Positions 53,138-61,309 of a DNA stretch of 64,000 nt are shown here, piece by piece. Position 1 is the first letter of the stretch; every line of letters begins with the position of its first letter. Both the position numbers and the translations under genes were made by a program. Origin of the DNA: Paraglaciecola arctica BSs20135. GTDB lineage: Bacteria; Pseudomonadota; Gammaproteobacteria; Enterobacterales; Alteromonadaceae. The DNA is taken from positions 34,215 through 98,214 of the forward strand of contig NZ_BAEO01000021.1 in the NCBI RefSeq assembly GCF_000314995.1, read 5' to 3'. The notes under the pieces were generated by a model. It searched no databases, was not told the origin of the DNA, and was given only the letters and a program-made list of their open reading frames with translations.

Positions 53138-54145
53138 ATGAATATAAAGTTATCCGTAGTAGATCAAACCCCAGTTCATGGATCTCACAGTAAAAAAGCA
53201 GCGCCTCAATTGACTGTTGAATTAGCCAAACTTTGTGATGAATTGAATTATCATAGGTTTTGGGTGGCAGAGCATCATGACAGTGTACACTTTGCAAACC
53301 CTTGCCCTGAAATATTGATGGCTCATTTAGCTAGCATTACTCAACGTATTAAAATAGGCAGTGGTGGGGTGATGTTGTCGCATTACAGTCCGTTAAAAGT
53401 AGCAGAATGTTTTGCAATGATGGCATCCCTTTTTCCTGACCGTATTGATTTAGGTGTTGGTCGTGCCCCCGGTGGTACAGGGCTTACTTCAGCAGCTTTA
53501 GCTTTTCCTAATGCGCCCTCTAATGGACAGTTTTATGCAGAACAGGCCAAGTTATTAGAAAATTTTATACATGGAAGTTTTGAAAAAGACCATCCTTTTA
53601 GTGCTATTCATGTCATGCCAGATATGAGTAACACACCAGAATTATGGATGTTAGGGTCGAGTGGAGGAAGTGCTAAGTTGGCGGGCCAGTTGGGATATCA
53701 TTTAGCCTTAGCTCGATTTATCGCTCCAGAAAGCTGCCATCCTATTATTTTTGAAGAGCATAAGAAAGCATGGCAACAAGCTGATCACGAGCGTGAGTTA
53801 CAACAAATACTCGCAATCGCATGTATTTGTGCTGAAACCGAAGAAGAAGCAAAACTACGTGCTGGAACAGCTGTTTACCGCAAGTTTGCAACTCAGATAG
53901 GTAAGAATGAAGATTTTTTAACGCCTGAACAAGTGCGTGATCGCTACAAAACACTGCCTATTTCCCAGCAGTCTATGTATGACCATATTGAAGCCAGTTA
54001 CACCATCGGAACTCCAGAGCAATGTTGGGCTGAAATGGAGTCGTTCGCCGATGATTTTAAAACTAATGAAATCTCACTTATTACTGTTACTCACAGTCAA
54101 GAGGACCGTTTGGAAAGCTATCGATTACTGGCGGAAAAACTGTAA
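53138..54145 (+). CDS. LLM-class (luciferase-like) flavin oxidoreductase
   Basis: The 335-residue protein is a luciferase-like TIM barrel: LSVVDQTPV at the start, RFWVAEHHD, IKIGSGGVMLSHYSPLKVAE and DLGVGRAPGGT. It has an MsnO8-type C-terminal part. The family uses FMNH2 or F420-like reduced flavin; the substrate is not predictable. It stands alone 120 nt after the PQQ gene and converges on the Bcr/CflA gene. The 179 nt beyond its stop show no clear feature. Confidence 0.85.
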   Translation: MNIKLSVVDQTPVHGSHSKKAAPQLTVELAKLCDELNYHRFWVAEHHDSVHFANPCPEILMAHLASITQRIKIGSGGVMLSHYSPLKVAECFAMMASLFPDRIDLGVGRAPGGTGLTSAALAFPNAPSNGQFYAEQAKLLENFIHGSFEKDHPFSAIHVMPDMSNTPELWMLGSSGGSAKLAGQLGYHLALARFIAPESCHPIIFEEHKKAWQQADHERELQQILAIACICAETEEEAKLRAGTAVYRKFATQIGKNEDFLTPEQVRDRYKTLPISQQSMYDHIEASYTIGTPEQCWAEMESFADDFKTNEISLITVTHSQEDRLESYRLLAEKL

Positions 54146-54324
54146 TAAAAACATAAAACTTGTGTTGAAAATTTAGGTTATTAAAGTTCATTCCTACTAA
54201 TAATGGGCTTTAAGGCCAACGCTAACTTGTTAATAACCAACATCAAAGGCAAGGTTTGTTGCCATTTATTCTATTGTGATAAGTGTATGTTAATTTTACA
54301 GACACTCTCAAAGAGTAGCGTTTT

Positions 54325-55545
54325 TTATTCTCGTGATTTTTTGTCTATTACATACCACAGCAGATAACAGAGCGCTGATGAGGTAAAAGCCATTGCAATC
54401 ATAATTGCCATGATCTGTGGTGTGTAAGGCGTAAAACCACCAATTATAATGGCAGTAATTCCCCCCATACCTAAGCTAAAAGCACCAAAAAAAGCCGAAA
54501 GTGTGCCTATTCTTTTAGGTAAATATTGTAAGCCTAGGGCCACATAATTGGGCCGTATAGCGCCGCAGGGCAATAGGCAAAACCACAGTGCTGCAACTAT
54601 ATAGGTTAATTTTTCTGGGCTGTAATGAGCCAAATACAACAATACTGAACTGCTGATCGCGGCGATGCTCAAACCGCCCATGATTATAGAATGGGTGCCA
54701 ACTTTGCCTACATAATGTTTGCTTAACCACGACCCAGTTAAGATACCGCTGCCCATTAAAGAAAATAACAGGCCATAGTGTTGGGGGCTAAGTCCATAGT
54801 ATTGACTAAAGATCAGGGCTGAACCGGTCACAAAGGTCAGTAGAGCAATCGCAGCCGAAAACTCAGCAATTAATAACAACATAACGTATTTGTTTAAACA
54901 GCATTCCAGATAACCCTTAAAAATATTAAACGGGTGTATGCTTTGACGCTTTGCTTTGGGGTGGCTTTCCTTAATGCAGATATGCGCGGAAACTATACAA
55001 ATTAACCCGTAGACCGCTAAAGTATAAAAAGTGGCTGGCCATGGCCCAAAAATAAGTATTAAACCGCCTATACTGGGCGCAATTAATGGCGCGATTTGGA
55101 TGACGCTCATTACCCCCGCGAGGGCCTTGGCGGTTTCTGTACCTTGGGTGCAATCACGGATGATCGCGCGGGAAGTCACCGCAGCGGCACAGCCACCCAG
55201 AGCTTGTAGTAGGCGATTAAAAATAAGAAAGTCTATATCGGTACTAAGCGCGCACAATAAGCTGGAGGCAGTATAAATATATAAACCAGCGAGCAATACC
55301 GGGCGTCTGCCAAGGCTGTCAGAGAGTGGCCCAAAAAATAATTGACCAAACCCATAACCTAAAAAGAAAATACCCAAAGTTAACTGCACTTGTTCTTGCT
55401 TGGCATTTAAAGACTCGGCCATGCTGGCAGTAGCAGGTAAATATATATCGGTAGAAATCGCTGCTAGAGCTGATAAGGCGCCAAGTAGCATTATTAAACC
55501 AAAAGAAATTCCATTGAGTGTGGCGTTGTTTGTTACTTGAGGCAT
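54325..55545 (-). CDS. Bcr/CflA-family multidrug-type MFS transporter
   Basis: The 406-residue protein has twelve membrane segments. It has DIYLPA in the first, GYGFGQLFFGPLSDSLGRRPV (a motif A loop, residues about 49-69) and SRAIIRDC, all typical of Bcr/CflA. It would export a drug-like or toxic aromatic compound in exchange for protons. It is monocistronic, convergent with the LLM gene. A toxicity-relief role in aromatic catabolism is possible. Confidence 0.88.
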   Translation of the reverse strand: MPQVTNNATLNGISFGLIMLLGALSALAAISTDIYLPATASMAESLNAKQEQVQLTLGIFFLGYGFGQLFFGPLSDSLGRRPVLLAGLYIYTASSLLCALSTDIDFLIFNRLLQALGGCAAAVTSRAIIRDCTQGTETAKALAGVMSVIQIAPLIAPSIGGLILIFGPWPATFYTLAVYGLICIVSAHICIKESHPKAKRQSIHPFNIFKGYLECCLNKYVMLLLIAEFSAAIALLTFVTGSALIFSQYYGLSPQHYGLLFSLMGSGILTGSWLSKHYVGKVGTHSIIMGGLSIAAISSSVLLYLAHYSPEKLTYIVAALWFCLLPCGAIRPNYVALGLQYLPKRIGTLSAFFGAFSLGMGGITAIIIGGFTPYTPQIMAIMIAMAFTSSALCYLLWYVIDKKSRE

Positions 55546-55735
55546 GACAGCATTTAATATCCGTTGTTGTCTGAGCTTATAAATCGATTAGATAAATGGT
55601 AGGGGCGCTACTTAATTAGTGGGTTGTATACCGATAAAGCTGACACCTTTTGCAATATAAATTTTGGCTGAGTCCTCATCGGCTGGTCTTACACTGTAGG
55701 GGGGCCCGGTGCTGATGATAGTTTTAATTCTGGCT

Positions 55736-55767
55736 ACCGGCTTACTTGAGCGAACAAGTAAGCCGGT
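55736..55767 (-). terminator. terminator of the amine dehydrogenase operon
   Basis: ACCGGCTTACTTG (55736-55748) and CAAGTAAGCCGGT (55755-55767) form a perfect 13-bp stem with a 6-nt loop, about 72 nt past the last cytochrome gene on the minus strand. Confidence 0.75.
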
Positions 55768-55838
55768 TTGTCTGGCGTGTCGTCGAGCCTAACTTAACTG
55801 AGCATGTATGCTAACAAGTGGGTAAAGTATTTTTTACT

Positions 55839-56420
55839 TTATTGGACAGATCCAATTTGTTCAAAATACTCAGCCACATCCCGCATTTGCTGTTCATTCA
55901 ACTCATTAGCAATTACGTTCATTAACATCGACTCCCTTTTTTTGCTGCTATAGTCTTTTAATTGCTGAAAGATATAGCCTTTATTTTGTCCCGCTAGATT
56001 TGGCCAAGTGTCATTTACGGTTTTACCATTTTTTCCGTGACATGAAAGGCAAGCTGAACGCACATTTTCACCCGCTTTATTGATTGCTGAAGCCTCAGCT
56101 TTGACAAAGGGTAGGGATGAGTAATGTTTAGCAATCGCCGTGAGTTCTTTATCTGAAAGGTTTGTAAGTTGATTTTCCATCAGTATATTTTGGCGCGAAC
56201 CGCTTTTAAATGCGTTTAGCTGAGCTAACAGATATCCTGGTTTTTGACCTGCTAAACTTGGCCAGTCGTTGTTGGTTGCCATACCATTTTCACCATGACA
56301 GGCACCACAGCTGTTGGTTAGGGCTACAATTTTATCGTCAGCAAAAGATGGTGCTGCAGCAACAAGCATATTTACGGCAATCAATATAGTCAGAGACACT
56401 TTTTTTAAGTTGAGGTTCAT
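55839..56420 (-). CDS. diheme cytochrome c4-type protein
   Basis: The 193-residue protein has a signal peptide (cleaved near ADD at about 27-29) and two heme c sites, Cys38-x-x-Cys41-His42 (CGACH) and Cys124-x-x-Cys127-His128 (CLSCH). Each begins a c4-like half with WPSLAGQKPGYLLAQL or WPNLAGQNKGYIFQQL. It is a periplasmic electron carrier, last gene of the amine dehydrogenase run, and could take electrons to the oxidase. It is not a MauG-type diheme peroxidase. Confidence 0.88.
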   Translation of the reverse strand: MNLNLKKVSLTILIAVNMLVAAAPSFADDKIVALTNSCGACHGENGMATNNDWPSLAGQKPGYLLAQLNAFKSGSRQNILMENQLTNLSDKELTAIAKHYSSLPFVKAEASAINKAGENVRSACLSCHGKNGKTVNDTWPNLAGQNKGYIFQQLKDYSSKKRESMLMNVIANELNEQQMRDVAEYFEQIGSVQ

Positions 56421-56457
56421 AGTTATTAATTCTCAAGAATTGTTTAATTATTAGATG

Positions 56458-56892
56458 TTATTGCTGCTCTAAGGCTGATATTTGTTCGAGTAACTTAGCT
56501 CTATGCTCGACAACTTCCATTAAGGGGTTTTGTCTTAGTTCACCTATTTCTTGTTCGGTATAAGGTATAAAGTCATCTGGAACACTACTCTCACCGAAGT
56601 TAGGTATCATCCAATTCAATAGCTCGGCAAGTTGTTTGTTGTCCAGGGCACTGTTCGCTGAGCCTGGGACTCTAACCAAATATTCGCGACCTTCTGGTAG
56701 TTTTAAAAAGTGTCCTACAAAGCCAATCATATTAGGCACATCTTTGCCCCCGCGGCCATCACCGACGTGGCAGCCTTGGCACAACATTTGATAATTAAAC
56801 AGCGCTCTTTTCTCATTAATTGTTTCACTGGCATAAGAGAGTGAAGCTGTTAGACAAGTTAGTAAGAGCAGGTATCTAAGCATTGATATCAT
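56458..56892 (-). CDS. monoheme cytochrome c, aau-cluster type
   Basis: The 144-residue protein has a signal peptide (cleaved near residue 21) and one heme site, Cys38-x-x-Cys41-His42 (CQGCHVGDGRGG). The C-terminal half ends in a helix-rich tail (EVVEHRAKLLEQISALEQQ). In the Alcaligenes aau cluster the gene after aauA encodes a small monoheme cytochrome, so this fits as first electron acceptor. It lies 6 nt from aauA. Confidence 0.85.
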   Translation of the reverse strand: MISMLRYLLLLTCLTASLSYASETINEKRALFNYQMLCQGCHVGDGRGGKDVPNMIGFVGHFLKLPEGREYLVRVPGSANSALDNKQLAELLNWMIPNFGESSVPDDFIPYTEQEIGELRQNPLMEVVEHRAKLLEQISALEQQ

Positions 56893-56898
56893 TATTAT

Positions 56899-57411
56899 TT
56901 ACTTCTCAAATGCAATGCCAACCACTATAGCAGTAGAGCAGTGGTATACGGAGCTACTTGCACCCAAACACCAATTTACATCATTAGATTTGTCAGAACG
57001 ATATAAAGGTCTGTCACCTTCGTCTCTTTGGCATAAGCAAGAATTGCATTGAGTTTTACCACAGCAATCATTATAAGAAATGACGTAGTTTCGACCATCT
57101 ACAGGATTAGTGCATGTACCAATCCAAGTGATGGGTGACATTTCAGTACCTGGAGGGCAAGAATTGGTTGAGCCTCCACAACATGCGCATAAAAAACCAT
57201 CCACAGCGCAATAACGCCAATAATCACAGCTACCCTCATCGCCAAATTCTTTAGGCATACTCGGGCCTTCAGATGCTCTAGCTACAGGTAATAGAGGGAT
57301 TGAGCTTGCTCCCACCAGTGCAGCACCAAGCCCTTTCAGTAGACCGCGTCGTCCACTTGTTTGAGCCAAACTGCGCGCTTTTTTCTCAAATAATTGGTCT
57401 AAAAATTTCAT
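56899..57411 (-). CDS. aauA: quinoprotein (TTQ) aromatic amine dehydrogenase light chain
   Basis: The 170-residue protein has the tightly Cys-rich TTQ light-chain pattern. The TTQ-forming residues are Trp96 (SPITWIGTC) and Trp147 (VNWCLGA), with Asp71 and Asp115 at the places of catalytic or crosslinking Asp32 and Asp76 of methylamine dehydrogenase, and a dozen-plus Cys for disulfides. It has a twin-arginine-like leader (SGRRGLLKGLG). The enzyme oxidises primary amines to aldehyde and ammonia. It directly abuts the MauD-like gene. Confidence 0.92.
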   Translation of the reverse strand: MKFLDQLFEKKARSLAQTSGRRGLLKGLGAALVGASSIPLLPVARASEGPSMPKEFGDEGSCDYWRYCAVDGFLCACCGGSTNSCPPGTEMSPITWIGTCTNPVDGRNYVISYNDCCGKTQCNSCLCQRDEGDRPLYRSDKSNDVNWCLGASSSVYHCSTAIVVGIAFEK

Positions 57412-58035
57412 CTACTTAACCTCTACGAATTTTTCTTCATTGTGTTGGTCTTTTTGCATATACGCTTGAATGGATGCGACATTGCGCTCCTTAGCCTCAA
57501 ATAAACTATCTAAATGTTCTCTTGAATTAATAATGCCCATTGAAGCAATTTTTCCCATCTCATCTATTACTACCCCATAAGGTAACTTCGCCACGCCATA
57601 AGATTTACCTAAAAGTTCAGAAACGATGTAAGGGTATTCGGATAATTCGTACTGCTTAACAAATCCTGCATGATCTTGCTGTTTACCATCACTGGCTAAT
57701 ATCAGATCAATCCAAGATTGTTCTGCTTTGGCGGCAGATTTAAGGGCAGGTAACAAGGTCTTGCAGACAGGGCAATCTGGAGAAACAAAAAACAACAGTT
57801 GGGATTTATTATTCTTAGACTTGCCACCTACATCAACAAGGGTTGAAGCTAATGATTGTAGAGCAAGATTTGGTGCGACCGCGCCTACTTCTATGGTTTG
57901 ATTGATTGCCAACGCGCCTGCAGGTGCAACCCGTTCAAATAAAACACCCACTTGTCGAGTTAATGCGTATATTACAATCGATTGTAGGATAACAATAATC
58001 CACAATGCACTATTTGAAACAGTGATAAAGTCCAT
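57412..58035 (-). CDS. aauD: MauD/AauD-like thioredoxin-fold protein
   Basis: The 207-residue protein has one N-terminal membrane segment (residues about 10-26) and a periplasmic thioredoxin-like domain with Cys88-Pro-Val-Cys91 (SPDCPVCKTL). MauD is needed for correct disulfides of the light chain. Its start overlaps the stop of aauE by one base (TAATG), with GAGGG upstream. Confidence 0.9.
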   Translation of the reverse strand: MDFITVSNSALWIIVILQSIVIYALTRQVGVLFERVAPAGALAINQTIEVGAVAPNLALQSLASTLVDVGGKSKNNKSQLLFFVSPDCPVCKTLLPALKSAAKAEQSWIDLILASDGKQQDHAGFVKQYELSEYPYIVSELLGKSYGVAKLPYGVVIDEMGKIASMGIINSREHLDSLFEAKERNVASIQAYMQKDQHNEEKFVEVK

Positions 58036-58574
58036 TAATAAGCCCTCAGAATAGAAATTTTTTGCGCGTTAACAATTAAGTTCTCAACGCAGGAATAAGT
58101 TAGGATCATGAAGCCGCTTGCCATTAAAACGGCAAACCACAGCTGGGGTGGAAATCCCGCTCCGGGAAGTGTGCAGTTCAGTGTTAATACAATCAGAACC
58201 CCATTTCTAATAATTAGGGGCCAACTTATTTTAAGTTGGGAGTTTGCGCCGCTACATCCGCAACTCATGTCTCGTTTTCCTTGAATAAGCTGCACAGTCA
58301 TACCAATTAAATACACACTTAATAGTAATACTGAAAGGATTGCAGCCTGTGATCGGGTGGCCTCAAATAGGATGGTAAAGGCCAGAGTCATCTCAACAAC
58401 ACCAAGAAAGTAGCACAGAGCAATGGCGATATTTTTATTGCGCAAGCCATAATCGCTAAATAATTGTTGGTAGTAATTGCGATTATCAACTTGTAGTTTA
58501 TGAATAGATGCATTGACAAATAGCCACATTAAAAATAAGGCCATAACGTCAGATGTAAAGTTAAGCAGGTCCAT
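58035..58574 (-). CDS. aauE: MauE/AauE-like membrane protein
   Basis: The 179-residue protein has about four to five membrane segments and a Cys pair, Cys105 and Cys107 (DMSCGCSG), matching MauE, which works with MauD in disulfide formation of the TTQ light chain. It overlaps aauB and aauD by one base each. Confidence 0.88.
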   Translation of the reverse strand: MDLLNFTSDVMALFLMWLFVNASIHKLQVDNRNYYQQLFSDYGLRNKNIAIALCYFLGVVEMTLAFTILFEATRSQAAILSVLLLSVYLIGMTVQLIQGKRDMSCGCSGANSQLKISWPLIIRNGVLIVLTLNCTLPGAGFPPQLWFAVLMASGFMILTYSCVENLIVNAQKISILRAY

Positions 58575-59836
58575 TAGTAAGCCTTAAATAGGACTATTGG
58601 TGTAACATTGCCAAAGTCGCTCAGTGTTCTGATAAATTTCCCCGTTATGGGATCTATTATATCGAGGTTCATTTCTCCATTTGTGACTACAACTAACGGT
58701 TTTTTACCTCTTGTTACGGCAACCGACACAGCCCAGTTTGGCGCATCAAATTTTGCAATTCGAGTTCTACTTTTAACATCAAACACCCAAATTTGATTGC
58801 CTCCATGAGTTTGCGAACCATCAAAACCTGCTTCGTTCATTATAATATACAACAAGCCTTGTTCGTCAGAATCCGATAATGTCATGCCCCCAGGGCGCCA
58901 ACCTGCAGTGCGCTCTTCTTCGCTAATGAGACTCCATTTACCTTTGTATTGTGCGACTTCGTTTGATAAATCAATCTCATGCATTTCACCTGCAAAACTA
59001 GGAAAGTAGCCAATTCCATCTATATAAGAAGGCCGCTCAAATATTGGTGTTTTGTCGGTATCAAAAAATGGCGCCACTCGATGTTGAGAAGCTTTTTTGC
59101 CATTATTGTCTAAGACTGTGGTTAACAAACTGCCATTACTACAGATCGACGTAATACTACGCTCACCTGTAGGAAATGGTAATACACACCCAGGTGTTCC
59201 AATAGTATCGACCACTTCACGTGAATCTAAGTCAAAAACAGTAAAGGAAGCGGCTGGACTAAAGTTAGCAATATATAAAAACTTTTCGTCAGCCGAGAGT
59301 GTCATGGAGTCACGTCTAGGAAGGGCAGTTAAACGTGTGTGTGTAAGTACTATTTCTTTGATCGGTGACAAGGTTACTTTGTCGTAAATCACCAAAAGGT
59401 CTATTCTTGGCCCTCGGCTCCCGCGCTCATGAAAGGATTCGAGAATATAGAATTCAGGGCGTGTTTTTGAGTTAGCAAAATTCCCAACTAAATTCTTATC
59501 TGCTGTGCCTTTTATCAATTTAGATTGCTTGGGCTCAGCAACATCTAGAATGATCATTTTTCCGCCAAACTGGCTTTGAAAGCTCACTTCATCTACAAAC
59601 ATCCAACTTTCCGGATATTTTGCCGGTAAGACTTCTATTTTACCGGTTTTTTCTATCGGCAACGGAGGTAATGACGGGTCTGGCTTTATATTCACAGTAT
59701 TTGAATCTACTGTTTCAAGTTGAGCCAGACTTTTAACGCCGTCAGTTGCAACAGGTGTTGCCGTGCACCCTAAAAGAAGAAGGGAAGCGGCAACACTAGT
59801 AAGCATTAACCTTGGATTATTAATTTTCGTGAGCAT
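58574..59836 (-). CDS. aauB: amine dehydrogenase heavy chain, lipoprotein-like
   Basis: The 420-residue protein is a seven-bladed propeller of the MauB/AauB type (EVLTHTRLTALPRRD, LGCVLPFPTG-like segment, WAVSVAVTRGKKPLVVVTN at the end). ATG 59836 has AGGA at 8 nt and gives a lipoprotein leader (SLLLLGCTATP); the longer frame to 59977 would run into the aldehyde dehydrogenase gene and is rejected. Known heavy chains are usually soluble periplasmic, so a lipid anchor is unusual. Confidence 0.88.
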   Translation of the reverse strand: MLTKINNPRLMLTSVAASLLLLGCTATPVATDGVKSLAQLETVDSNTVNIKPDPSLPPLPIEKTGKIEVLPAKYPESWMFVDEVSFQSQFGGKMIILDVAEPKQSKLIKGTADKNLVGNFANSKTRPEFYILESFHERGSRGPRIDLLVIYDKVTLSPIKEIVLTHTRLTALPRRDSMTLSADEKFLYIANFSPAASFTVFDLDSREVVDTIGTPGCVLPFPTGERSITSICSNGSLLTTVLDNNGKKASQHRVAPFFDTDKTPIFERPSYIDGIGYFPSFAGEMHEIDLSNEVAQYKGKWSLISEEERTAGWRPGGMTLSDSDEQGLLYIIMNEAGFDGSQTHGGNQIWVFDVKSRTRIAKFDAPNWAVSVAVTRGKKPLVVVTNGEMNLDIIDPITGKFIRTLSDFGNVTPIVLFKAY

Positions 59837-59846
59837 AATGACTATC

Positions 59847-61271
59847 CTATCGGCGACTTGTTTTGATCGTTTGAACGGAAGTATATTCCTCCAGTCCGAG
59901 CAATCCAAATTCAACCCCAATTCCTGATTGTTTAACGCCACCGAACGGGGCATCGGGTTGAACCGCACCGTGTTCATTTATCCATACTGAACCTGTTTCT
60001 AACTTACTCGCTAGAGTGGTCGCTAAGGCAATATCTGACGACCAAATTGAACCGCCTAGGCCGCATTCATTTTTGTTGGCTATGGCTATTACATCATCTA
60101 CATTAGAATATTTAATGACGGGCAGAACAGGACCAAATTGCTCTTCGTCAACTAAGCGAGTGCCATCTGAAATATCCGCAATGATTGTAGGAGGGAAGAA
60201 GTATCCGTCACCTTCGCGTACTTGACCGCCAACCAATAGAGTACCGCCGTTAGCGAGGGCGTCATTAGTAAGCTCTATGACTTTGTCCAACTGGGCTTTA
60301 TTTTGCAACGGACCAATTTCAACACCCTCGTCTAAGCCATTACCTACGACAACTTCTTTCGCTATTTTGACCAGGGCTGCACAGACATCCGCGTAAATAG
60401 ATTCATGGACATATAAACGTTTCAAACAAGCACAAGTTTGACCATTATTATGAAAACACGATAAGAATAGTTCATTTGCTATTTTTTCAACATCGACATC
60501 AGGTAAAACTATGCCTGCATCATTTCCACCTAACTCTAAGGTTAAACGCTTCAAGTTGGTGGAAGCTAAACTCATAATCTGCTTACCCGTAGCAGTTGAT
60601 CCAGTAAACACTATTTTATTAATGTCGGGATGAGAAGATATCGCGTTTCCGACATCGGCGTTGCCAGTGATTACGTTTAGAACGCCTGGAGGTAAAATAG
60701 TGTTCGCTAGCTCAACAAAGCGAATAGTCGCTAGAGGAGTATACGGCGAGGGTTTTACGATGACAGTATTGCCCGTGCGTAGAGCAGGCATAATGTGCCA
60801 TATTGCTATCAGTAGTGGCCAATTCCATGGTGTGATTGAGGCGACAACACCTAAAGGTTTCCGGTGTACTTCAATTTTTGCTTCGTCATTATCTTGTATT
60901 ATTTTTGAGGGAAGTGAAAAGCTAGTGGTTGCTTGTGTCCATGCAATTGAACCTCCAACTTCCATACCTGACCCAATACCATTAAAACCATTGAGTGGTT
61001 TCCCATTTTCCTGAGTGATTAATTGCATCATCTCAGGCATGTTTTGTTCTAGTAATGCAGCTATTGCTAACATTTTTTCTATTCTGCTTTCCTCAGATGA
61101 TTGACTCCACTGAGGAAATGCTTTTCTAGCCGCTTTCACAGCAAGGTCAACGTCTGCTGGAGAGCCTAGTGCGCACTCAGCAAAAGGTTTGCCTAATGCG
61201 GGGTTTATAACTTTAAAAGTTTTTTCCGACGATACTTTTTGGCCATCAATCAACATAGTAAACTGTTGCAT
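59847..61271 (-). CDS. aldehyde dehydrogenase of the amine dehydrogenase operon
   Basis: The 474-residue enzyme has TPWNWPLLIAIWHIMPALRTG, FTGSTATGKQIM, the base Glu in LELGGNDAGI and the catalytic Cys in NNGQTCACLKRLYV. It should oxidise the aldehyde from the amine dehydrogenase, for example indole-3-acetaldehyde to IAA or phenylacetaldehyde to phenylacetate, if the aldehyde enters the cytoplasm. It ends 10 nt before aauB and follows the TonB receptor by 38 nt. Confidence 0.88.
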   Translation of the reverse strand: MQQFTMLIDGQKVSSEKTFKVINPALGKPFAECALGSPADVDLAVKAARKAFPQWSQSSEESRIEKMLAIAALLEQNMPEMMQLITQENGKPLNGFNGIGSGMEVGGSIAWTQATTSFSLPSKIIQDNDEAKIEVHRKPLGVVASITPWNWPLLIAIWHIMPALRTGNTVIVKPSPYTPLATIRFVELANTILPPGVLNVITGNADVGNAISSHPDINKIVFTGSTATGKQIMSLASTNLKRLTLELGGNDAGIVLPDVDVEKIANELFLSCFHNNGQTCACLKRLYVHESIYADVCAALVKIAKEVVVGNGLDEGVEIGPLQNKAQLDKVIELTNDALANGGTLLVGGQVREGDGYFFPPTIIADISDGTRLVDEEQFGPVLPVIKYSNVDDVIAIANKNECGLGGSIWSSDIALATTLASKLETGSVWINEHGAVQPDAPFGGVKQSGIGVEFGLLGLEEYTSVQTIKTSRR

Positions 61272-61309
61272 TTTTCTACCTCTGAAATTTAGTATTTAAA
61301 TTTGGGTTA

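Noticed and set aside
59837..59977. Longer N terminus for aauB
   Set aside because: It would overlap the end of the aldehyde dehydrogenase gene and precede a lipobox leader; ATG 59836 has a proper site.
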